Assembly: GCA_031279915.1 (NCBI GenBank)
Contig: JAITHO010000030.1
Location: 1 to 6,229, forward strand
From: Tannerellaceae bacterium
GTDB lineage: Bacteria; Bacteroidota; Bacteroidia; Bacteroidales; Tannerellaceae
DNA: 6,229 nucleotides
Direction of reading: 5' to 3'
This document shows, one piece after another, positions 1 to 5,191 of this stretch. The notes below the pieces were generated by a model that made no database searches, had not been told where the DNA came from, and saw only the letters and a program-made list of their open reading frames with translations. The position numbers were made by a program, and so were the translations under genes. Position 1 is the stretch's first letter. Each line of letters starts with the position of its first letter.

Positions 1-81
1 GAAAGCTTGCCGAATTTCTACCGAAAGGGGTTGCTCATAAGCCCGGATTTGTCATTGGCGCCTGCTGTATTTGTGCTTGGT

Positions 82-147
82 GCGGGGGAAACTCCCTGCC
101 TGGTGCGGCTAATGCTCCGCAGATATAGATTTCACAAATTGCGGAGC
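82..147 (+). repeat. Two adjacent hairpin-forming inverted repeats
   Basis: The first hairpin pairs GCGGGGG (82-88) with TCCCTGC (93-99) over a four-base loop; two of its pairs are G-U, so it is stronger as plus-strand RNA. The second pairs GCTCCGCA (114-121) perfectly with TGCGGAGC (140-147) over an 18-base loop. TGGTGCGG occurs at 78-85 and again at 101-108, and the second copy could pair its TGCGG with CCGCA at 117-121, competing with the second hairpin. No U-run follows either hairpin, so neither is a canonical terminator. It could be structured RNA at the end of an upstream transcript or chance in GC-rich DNA. Confidence 0.3.
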
Positions 148-249
148 TCCATAAAAATCATGATGTGCTCAGTGGTGGTCCTCATGACAATTCCGGGCTA
201 AACATTAGGAAGGCTTCAGCCGGAAAAAATGCGGATTTGCAATCTTGCA

Positions 250-257
250 TATCTTTG
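250..257 (+). promoter_or_regulatory. Possible -7 promoter box for the GH105/BNR_4 gene
   Basis: TATCTTTG matches the Bacteroides -7 consensus TAnnTTTG at every defined position. No TTTG lies 19-21 bases upstream (the window there is A-rich); the nearest, at 236-239, is only 10 bases away. It is therefore a half promoter by sequence. A start a few bases downstream would give a leader of about 100 bases before the ATG at 367. TTGCA occurs three times around the box (237-241, 245-249, 255-259), which may be an operator or chance. Confidence 0.4.
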
Positions 258-366
258 CAAAAAAGCGGAGCAGAGGTTCATTACGGATATAGTCTATGAA
301 TTTTAAATGCGCTTGCCCTAGCACAAACCCGATATCTATTGTTCACCAATAAATTATATATGTATC

Positions 367-2895
367 ATGAAACACATCCTATTTTTTGCACTTCTGTTTG
401 CCAGTAGAATAATACCAGGCATTAACGCCCAGGAAAATCACCTGAGCAACTTCCCAAAAGGAAGCGATCCGGACGAAATCGGACAGCGAATCATCAACAA
501 ATACCTCGCCTCGCCCCATTCGCAATATGGAGTAACCAAATGGGATACGTCGCCAACGCAGATCACTTATCCCGACGTATGCGCCTGGCTGGGTGGCCTC
601 TGGTTTGCCGATGCAACCGACAACGGCGACTTATATGCCCGCCTGACGATGCGCTTCCAACCATTATTCGACAAAGAAAAGACGCTACTGCCACAGCCTA
701 ATCACGTCGACAATAACGTATTCGGAGCAATTCCACTCGTACTGTATCAGAAGACAAACGACATTCGCTACCTCGACCTGGGCCTGCCTTATGCCGACAC
801 GCAATGGGAACTTCCCGACGACGCCAAACCGTCGGAAAAAGAATGGGCCGACAAAGGATTCTCATGGCAAACACGTATCTGGATAGATGATATGTTTATG
901 ATTACAGCCGTACAAGCCCAAGCTTACCTTGCAACAGGCAACCGCAAGTATATCGACCGAGCAGCCTCAGAAATGCAATTATATCTGAAGGAAATTCAAC
1001 GACCGAACGGGCTCTTCTACCATTCGCCGACCACACCTTTTTTCTGGGGCAGAGGCAACGGATGGATGGCAGTCGGAATGGCCGAAATATTACGAATCCT
1101 GCCTTCAGATAACCCCAACAAAGCCATAATCATGGAAGCCTATAAAAAAATGATGGCCACGCTGCTGGCACATCAAGCCCCCGACGGCATGTGGAGGCAA
1201 TTAATAGACGATCCCGAAGCCTGGAAAGAAACCTCATGTACAGGCATGTTCGCTTATGCCTTCATCACAGGCGTGACAAACGGATGGCTCGACCGAAACG
1301 TTTACGGCGCAGCCGCGCGCAAAGCCTGGCTGAGCTTAGTTACCTACATAAATGATCAGGACGAAATAACCAACGTCTGCGCCGGCACCAACATAAAAAA
1401 TGACTATCAATACTACCTCGATCGACCGAAAATCACAGGCGACCTGCACGGACAAGCTCCCCTGATATGGTGCGCCTACGCCCTGAAACGCATATCCTTT
1501 ATCCAGCAAGACGCCAACAAAGCCGCAGCAACAATACTCCAAACCAAGGCCGACGGCTTCAAAGGCATTTGGTATATGAACCAACCCTCAAACGACGAGT
1601 ACGTATATAAATATAGCGGAGGACTAAGCACTTATCCGGCAAATCACCGGCCATTTGCAATCTATCGCAAGGAAGTAGATAAAACCTTCTTCTGCTTCGG
1701 AGGAACCGACGACCAAAACTCAACGCTCTATCACAACGTATCCTACTACGATCATAAAACCGCCCAAGTTGCCCGTCCAACAATCCTGCTAGACAAAGGA
1801 ACAACCGACGCCCACGATAATCCGGTAATATCAATCGACGACAAAGGATACGTATGGATATTCTCAACATCGCACGGAGTTACACGACCCTCCTATATCC
1901 ACAGAAGCCGCAAACCATATAATATAGAAGAGTTCGAAACCCTGCATCCAACCGAAATCGTCGACGGACGCGAACAACCCTTCACCAACTTCTCCTACTT
2001 CCAAGTATATCACATCAAAGGCAAAGGCTTTATCGCCCTGTTCACGAAATACAACAAATGGAGCAACCGAGTGATAGGCTTCAACACAAGCCGCGACGGA
2101 ATCAAATGGAACGAATGGAAAGTGATAGCCGACATCGAACAAGGCCACTACCAAGTCAGCGCCGAATCCGGAGGCAAAGTTTGCATCGCATTCGACTACC
2201 ATCCCCAATCCAAAGGCCTGAACTACCGCACCAACCTCTATTATCTTGAAACCACAGACTTCGGTAAAACCTGGACAAACCGTTCGGGAGAAAAAGTCCA
2301 ACTGCCGCTAACAACTATCGCAAATCCAGCATTGGTCTACGACTTCACCACTCCCGGACTGAATTGCTACCTGCTCGATATAGCCTTGAATCCAAAAGCC
2401 GAACCCGCCATCTTAGTCATCACAAGCAAAGGCTATCAAGCCGGCCCCGACAACGATCCACGCCAATGGCGCCTGTTCCAGCACAATCATCAATGGGAAC
2501 ACAGCATAGTTACCACTTCGGATAACAATTATGATATGGGATCAATCTATTTTGAAAGCCCAACAGAAATAAAGGTAGTTGCACCAAGCATACAAGGCCC
2601 CCAGAGATACAATCCCGGAGGCGAAGTCGCTATCTGGGCCAGTCAAGACGGAGGCAAAAGCTGGGAATTAGAGAAGCAGCTAACAAACGATAGCCCAAGA
2701 AATCACACATACGTCCGCCGACCGCTAAACGCTCACCCTGACTTCTACGCAATATGGGCTGACGGTCATGGACGACAACCTTCAATCTCCTACATATACT
2801 TTGCAAACAAAGCCGGCCACACCTTCCGCTTACAAAGAACCATGCATGCCGAACATGTCACTCCGGAAATATATAAACCAAGTAACCATAAATAA
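367..2895 (+). CDS. Secreted GH105-type unsaturated uronyl hydrolase fused to a BNR_4 beta-propeller
   Basis: The 842-residue protein starts with a Sec signal peptide (hydrophobic core about residues 4-18, likely cleavage after INA at 21) and no lipobox cysteine, so it is probably periplasmic. Residues about 30-376 resemble GH105/GH88 enzymes, (alpha/alpha)6-barrel hydrolases that remove 4,5-unsaturated uronic acid from oligosaccharides made by polysaccharide lyases. Visible family motifs are NHVDNNVFG (D115), RIWIDDMFM (D174, D175; candidate general acid), WGRGNGW (227-233), KETSCTGMF (E288) and GDLHGQAP (358-365). A short linker leads to a second domain, about 395-830, resembling BNR_4 propellers: ADGFKGIWY opening, DAHDNP (H483), GHYQVS (H594, Y595), FDYHP (H612), NHTYVRRP (H780) and Asp-box-like SRDGIKW, TTDFGKTW and SQDGGKSW. 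The second domain's activity is unknown; lyase, rhamnosidase or binding are all possible. The ATG is chosen because the signal peptide begins there; there is no Shine-Dalgarno, as usual in Bacteroidota. Third codon positions are strongly A/C-ended. No SusC/SusD pair or regulator is visible nearby. Confidence 0.88.
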   Translation: MKHILFFALLFASRIIPGINAQENHLSNFPKGSDPDEIGQRIINKYLASPHSQYGVTKWDTSPTQITYPDVCAWLGGLWFADATDNGDLYARLTMRFQPLFDKEKTLLPQPNHVDNNVFGAIPLVLYQKTNDIRYLDLGLPYADTQWELPDDAKPSEKEWADKGFSWQTRIWIDDMFMITAVQAQAYLATGNRKYIDRAASEMQLYLKEIQRPNGLFYHSPTTPFFWGRGNGWMAVGMAEILRILPSDNPNKAIIMEAYKKMMATLLAHQAPDGMWRQLIDDPEAWKETSCTGMFAYAFITGVTNGWLDRNVYGAAARKAWLSLVTYINDQDEITNVCAGTNIKNDYQYYLDRPKITGDLHGQAPLIWCAYALKRISFIQQDANKAAATILQTKADGFKGIWYMNQPSNDEYVYKYSGGLSTYPANHRPFAIYRKEVDKTFFCFGGTDDQNSTLYHNVSYYDHKTAQVARPTILLDKGTTDAHDNPVISIDDKGYVWIFSTSHGVTRPSYIHRSRKPYNIEEFETLHPTEIVDGREQPFTNFSYFQVYHIKGKGFIALFTKYNKWSNRVIGFNTSRDGIKWNEWKVIADIEQGHYQVSAESGGKVCIAFDYHPQSKGLNYRTNLYYLETTDFGKTWTNRSGEKVQLPLTTIANPALVYDFTTPGLNCYLLDIALNPKAEPAILVITSKGYQAGPDNDPRQWRLFQHNHQWEHSIVTTSDNNYDMGSIYFESPTEIKVVAPSIQGPQRYNPGGEVAIWASQDGGKSWELEKQLTNDSPRNHTYVRRPLNAHPDFYAIWADGHGRQPSISYIYFANKAGHTFRLQRTMHAEHVTPEIYKPSNHK

Positions 2896-2918
2896 AATGC
2901 CTCAACCATATACGATGC

Positions 2919-2956
2919 AAAAAGCGCCCACTCAATCATCAGATCAAGTGAGCGCT
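2919..2956 (-). terminator. Rho-independent terminator of the tRNA transcript
   Basis: On the reverse strand AGCGCTCACT (2956-2947) pairs with AGTGGGCGCT (2932-2923), ten pairs including one U-G wobble, and the second arm runs directly into a TTTTT tract (2923-2919). Read on the plus strand the wobble becomes a C-A mismatch and no U-run follows, so the signal belongs mainly to the reverse-strand tRNA transcript ending after tRNA-Gly. It sits 23 bases past the stop of the convergent enzyme gene and might also weakly stop that transcript. Confidence 0.72.
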
Positions 2957-2988
2957 ACATCCGCAATTAAAAATAAATGTTTGGTCGG

Positions 2989-3061
2989 AGCGGAAGACGG
3001 GGCTCAAACCCGCGACCCTCAGCTTGGAAGGCTAATGCTCTATCGACTGAGCTACTTCCGC
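2989..3061 (-). tRNA. trnG: tRNA-Gly (anticodon UCC)
   Basis: The full cloverleaf can be drawn: acceptor stem GCGGAAG/CTTCCGC (seven pairs), D-stem GCTC/GAGC, anticodon stem TTAGC/GCTGA, anticodon loop CTTCCAA with TCC at 3028-3026, T-stem GCGGG/CCCGT, discriminator U. The 3' CCA is not encoded. It is the last of three tRNAs in the reverse-strand array, 37 bases after tRNA-Tyr, and is followed by the terminator at 2919-2956. Confidence 0.95.
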
Positions 3062-3098
3062 ATTTTCTCTTTCCTTACAATGAACTCTGAAAAAGAAG

Positions 3099-3181
3099 TG
3101 GGCAGTGATGGATTCGAACCACCGAAGACGTAAGTCAGCTGAGTTACAGTCAGCCCCATTTGGCCACTCTGGTAACTGCCC
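3099..3181 (-). tRNA. trnY: tRNA-Tyr (anticodon GUA)
   Basis: Acceptor stem GGGCAGT/ACTGCCC, anticodon stem GCTGA/TCAGC with loop CTGTAAC (anticodon GTA at 3147-3145), T-stem GGTGG/CCATC, discriminator A. The variable region is long and forms its own GAC/GTC stem, as expected for a class II bacterial tRNA-Tyr. CCA is not encoded. It lies 11 bases after tRNA-Thr and is probably cotranscribed with it. Confidence 0.96.
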
Positions 3182-3192
3182 TTGCTTTTTCG

Positions 3193-3266
3193 AGCCACTT
3201 GTCGGATTCGAACCAACGACCCCGAGATTACAAATCACGTGCTCTGGCCAACTGAGCTAAAGAGGC
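3193..3266 (-). tRNA. trnT: tRNA-Thr (anticodon UGU)
   Basis: Acceptor stem GCCTCTT/AAGTGGC, D-stem GCTC/GAGC, anticodon loop TTTGTAA with TGT at 3232-3230, T-stem GTTGG/CCGAC, discriminator U, no encoded CCA. Two U-U mismatches are visible: the fourth acceptor pair, and the middle pair of the anticodon stem CGTGA/TCTCG. The remaining pairing is sound, and it is the first tRNA of the array, downstream of a strong promoter, so I read it as functional. Confidence 0.94.
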
Positions 3267-3272
3267 AAAATA

Positions 3273-3304
3273 CAGCCGTTTCGTTTTTTGGGGCGAAACG
3301 GCTG
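3273..3304 (-). repeat. Perfect 11-bp inverted repeat between hpf and tRNA-Thr
   Basis: Arms CAGCCGTTTCG (3273-3283) and CGAAACGGCTG (3294-3304) are exactly complementary around a ten-base loop. On the reverse strand the second arm is followed by TATTTTG and tRNA-Thr begins six bases after the repeat, so it could be a leaky terminator for transcripts arriving from hpf. It also abuts the -7 box of the tRNA promoter (3305-3312), placing the predicted transcription start inside the first arm; transcripts from that promoter would carry only part of the hairpin. An operator or a processing signal are alternatives. Confidence 0.7.
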
Positions 3305-3336
3305 CAAACTTAAAAAATAAATTTTATATCTCCAAA
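3305..3336 (-). promoter_or_regulatory. Bacteroides-type promoter of the tRNA array
   Basis: On the reverse strand TTTG (3336-3333) is followed after exactly 20 bases by TAAGTTTG (3312-3305), a full match to the Bacteroides consensus TTTG-N19-21-TAnnTTTG. Transcription should begin near 3297-3300, about 30 bases before tRNA-Thr. The spacer is AT-rich. The promoter lies after the hpf stop, so the tRNAs need not depend on read-through. Confidence 0.78.
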
Positions 3337-3363
3337 AACGTCAAGCAACATTTTGGTAATACA

Positions 3364-3735
3364 TCAAATATCATCCATGGATAAGTCGGTATCTTCATCT
3401 ATAGTGTCGATAAAGTCCTCCGGTTCGTGCTTCTTCTTTTTGGATACGCTTTTGGTTTTGTACTTCGACAGTTGCTTTGACAGAGCTTCTACGCAATCGT
3501 CGATAGCGCCTTCAAAGCTGTCGTTCGTCTTGTCGGCAAAGAGTTCGCCGTTCTTGATCTTGAGCTTTATTGAAGCGTTTTTGTTCTGAATCGTTTCCGG
3601 CTTCACCACTTTCAGCACAACTTCGGCTGTAGGAATACTGTCGTAGAAGTGCTCAAGTTTGGATACTTTCTTTTCAATAAATGCTTCCAGCTTGTCGGTA
3701 GCATCAAAATGGATCGATTGGATTATTATTTCCAT
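3364..3735 (-). CDS. hpf: Hibernation-promoting factor, HPF/YfiA (RaiA) family
   Basis: The 123-residue product begins MEIIIQSIHFDATDKLEAFI, typical of Bacteroidota HPF proteins. This family binds the 30S decoding region in slow growth, blocks the mRNA/tRNA channel and promotes inactive ribosomes. The conserved beta-alpha-beta-beta-beta-alpha domain spans about residues 1-95 (helices near 13-30 and 73-93). It is followed by a lysine-rich patch (KKKK, 99-102) and an acidic tail (104-123). It lacks the extra C-terminal dimerisation domain of long HPF. I start it at 3735 rather than the in-frame upstream ATG at 3768, because the family N-terminus begins at MEII and the 11 extra residues are just Xer sequence read in another frame. 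It overlaps the end of the recombinase gene by 32 bases, suggesting translational coupling. Confidence 0.92.
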   Translation of the reverse strand: MEIIIQSIHFDATDKLEAFIEKKVSKLEHFYDSIPTAEVVLKVVKPETIQNKNASIKLKIKNGELFADKTNDSFEGAIDDCVEALSKQLSKYKTKSVSKKKKHEPEDFIDTIDEDTDLSMDDI

Positions 3736-4636
3736 AAGTCTCTTTTTTTTTCGCTCGCGGATGAGCATTATACACTTTTTTTAATTCCTCGAAAGTTGTA
3801 TGCGTATAAACGCTGGTTGACGCCAAATCGCTATGCCCGAGGAGTTCTTTGATAGCGTTTAGGGTTGCTCCGTTGTTCAGCATACCGGTTGCAAATGAGT
3901 GTCGTAATACGTGAGGGCTGCGCTTCGGCAGCGACGGAATCTCCAACAGTCTCTTATGAACTATGGCATACACTGTATGCGTGCTTACGCCTTTTCCATT
4001 CTTCCTGACAAAAAAACGGTCGCTTTCTGTGCCTACTTCGCGCTTGCGAATAGCTGTATAAGTTAGCATTTGTTCTTTTAGGGTGGGGCCGAAGGGTATC
4101 AGACGTTGCTTGTTTCTCTTGCCGGTTACGCGAAGCAGCGAGGTTTCGTAATTGATGTCGGTGTTTTTGATTCCAACAAGTTCTGAGCATCTTAGGCCGG
4201 TGTCGTATAGCATTTCGAGTATCAAGCGATTGCGGATTCCTTCAAAGTCTGTTGCCTCGGGTTCGGCGTCGAGCAGTGTGTTCATGTCGGATTCTCTGAC
4301 AAAGCATGGGAGTGTTTTCTTTTGCTTGGGGCCTGTGAGAAACCGAAGGACGTTAGTCGGCATCATCTTTTGCTTGACAAGGAACTTAACGAACGACTTT
4401 AAGGCGCTTAGCTTCCGATTTATTGATGAAGAGGCCAGATTCTGTTCCATCATGAATACTATCCAGTTTCTTACAATATCTCGGTCGATGGCTTCGGGGC
4501 TAAATACTCCGTCGTAATGATTTTGGGCGTAATCCTCAAACTGGCGCAGATCCTCTCCGTATGACTGGAGGGTGTGAACGGAATAATTCCGCTCATCTCT
4601 GAGGTAGCATAAAAAAGAATCTATCACCTGTTGCAT
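3704..4636 (-). CDS. xerC: Tyrosine recombinase of the XerC/XerD type
   Basis: This 310-residue protein has the N-terminal SAM-like core-binding domain (about 1-90) and the C-terminal catalytic domain (about 105-295). All active-site residues are visible: R149 in TGLRCSEL, K173 in TGKRNKQR, H242 and R245 in HVLRHSFA, H268 in LGHSDL, and nucleophile Y277 in SVYTHTT. Xer recombinases resolve chromosome dimers at dif with FtsK. Size and position between rpsU and hpf, a conserved Bacteroidales arrangement as I recall it, favour a housekeeping enzyme over an island integrase. XerC versus XerD cannot be settled by eye, so the symbol is provisional. Its own promoter lies at 4658-4689. The last codons run through nine consecutive A bases (3751-3743) and overlap the hpf start; the tail after NAHPRA looks like extension rather than family core. 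Confidence 0.93.
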   Translation of the reverse strand: MQQVIDSFLCYLRDERNYSVHTLQSYGEDLRQFEDYAQNHYDGVFSPEAIDRDIVRNWIVFMMEQNLASSSINRKLSALKSFVKFLVKQKMMPTNVLRFLTGPKQKKTLPCFVRESDMNTLLDAEPEATDFEGIRNRLILEMLYDTGLRCSELVGIKNTDINYETSLLRVTGKRNKQRLIPFGPTLKEQMLTYTAIRKREVGTESDRFFVRKNGKGVSTHTVYAIVHKRLLEIPSLPKRSPHVLRHSFATGMLNNGATLNAIKELLGHSDLASTSVYTHTTFEELKKVYNAHPRAKKKETYGNNNPIDPF

Positions 4637-4657
4637 ATTACTTCACTGTTTGAGCAA

Positions 4658-4689
4658 CGAATATAGGTAATAGATTCCGTACCAACAAA
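4658..4689 (-). promoter_or_regulatory. Promoter for xerC-hpf
   Basis: On the reverse strand TTTG (4689-4686) is followed after exactly 20 bases by TATATTCG (4665-4658), which matches the -7 consensus TAnnTTTG except for one C. Transcription would start near 4651, leaving a leader of about 15 bases before the ATG at 4636. The 196 bases between rpsU and xerC show no gene and no clear terminator for rpsU, so read-through from rpsU is also possible. Confidence 0.6.
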
Positions 4690-4832
4690 CTCTACAAGGA
4701 TTTTTACTGTGGGAACTTCTAATAATTGGATTTTTCAAGGCTTGCGACGACTTCTCTAACTGAGTTTACTTTAGTTGCTGAGTGTTGTGCCGACAGAGCG
4801 TAATGCTGAAAAGGATATTATTAGATGTTCGA

Positions 4833-5024
4833 TTATTCTTCCGAACGTTGCAACTGTTGCACGTATATGGCTTTCATAACTTGCTTGCGCTTTGTAACTG
4901 ACGGCTTTGAAAATGCCTGACGGTTGCGCAATTCTTTGACAATACCGGTCTTCTCAAACTTTCTTTTAAACTTCTTAAGCGCTTTCTCAATGTTCTCGCC
5001 TTCTTTCAGTGGGACTACGATCAT
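4833..5024 (-). CDS. rpsU: 30S ribosomal protein bS21
   Basis: The 63-residue basic protein beginning MIVVPLKEGENIEKALKKFK and containing the FEKTGIVKELRNRQAF segment is a typical Bacteroidota bS21. It sits on the 30S platform near the 3' end of 16S rRNA. In Bacteroidota, bS21 with bS18 and bS6 is known to sequester the anti-Shine-Dalgarno tail, consistent with genes that lack Shine-Dalgarno sequences. Its own start region (AAAGAATAATTT before ATG) also lacks one, unlike some Flavobacteriales where rpsU keeps a strong motif. A full consensus promoter lies about 65 bases upstream. The gene is complete and of usual length. Confidence 0.96.
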   Translation of the reverse strand: MIVVPLKEGENIEKALKKFKRKFEKTGIVKELRNRQAFSKPSVTKRKQVMKAIYVQQLQRSEE

Positions 5025-5090
5025 AAATTATTCTTTTACTTTTTAAATTATTGATTGAATTACTATTTGTTTGATTTTTTATTATGGACG

Positions 5091-5122
5091 CAAATGTACG
5101 TATTGTTTTATTATAAGCCAAA
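5091..5122 (-). promoter_or_regulatory. Bacteroides-type promoter of rpsU
   Basis: On the reverse strand TTTG (5122-5119) is followed after exactly 20 bases by TACATTTG (5098-5091), a full match to TTTG-N19-21-TAnnTTTG. Transcription should start near 5084, giving a leader of about 60 AT-rich bases before the rpsU ATG. The TTTG box lies in the loop/arm of a weak five-pair inverted repeat (5115-5119 with 5127-5131). Confidence 0.78.
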
Positions 5123-5191
5123 TACCGGCTTGTTTTTTCATGTAAGCTGTTTTGTTGGTTTTACTTTTTGGATGCTTTTGACTTTGCTGTT

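Larger units (their letters stand above)
1..366. other. Gene-free region upstream of the secreted glycoside hydrolase
   Basis: No convincing gene is visible. A plus-strand frame is open from the left edge to a stop at 201, but its conceptual protein is unlike any family I recognise. A second plus frame is open from base 3 to a TAG at 126-128, then open again to a TGA at 294-296; it could hold the tail of an upstream gene, but its residues are equally unfamiliar. The reverse strand is broken by stops in the frames I read. The left part is GC-richer and contains inverted repeats (82-99 and 114-147). The right part is AT-rich, contains a -7-like promoter box at 250-257, and serves as leader for the gene starting at 367. 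I recognise no tRNA, riboswitch or other known RNA here. Confidence 0.6.

Noticed and set aside
7..201. Plus-strand ORF of 64 codons at the left edge
   Set aside because: Its residues resemble no family and show no domain; competing frames are open over the same stretch and it overlaps the inverted repeats.
1336..2301. Long reverse-strand ORFs inside the fusion enzyme gene
   Set aside because: They are antisense to an intact, motif-rich coding sequence and arise from its strong A/C third-position preference.
2768..3238. ORFs on either strand across 2896-3238
   Set aside because: Beyond the enzyme stop this DNA is fully explained by a terminator and well-folded tRNAs.
3704..4636. Recombinase beside tRNA genes as the integrase of a genomic island
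   Set aside because: It lies in the rpsU-hpf context typical of housekeeping Xer genes, has Xer length and motifs, and no flanking attachment repeats are visible.
5115..5137. Possible plus-strand terminator: AAGCC/GGCTT stem followed by GTTTTTT
   Set aside because: The stem has only five pairs, no plus-strand gene leads into it, and it overlaps the -33 box of the rpsU promoter.
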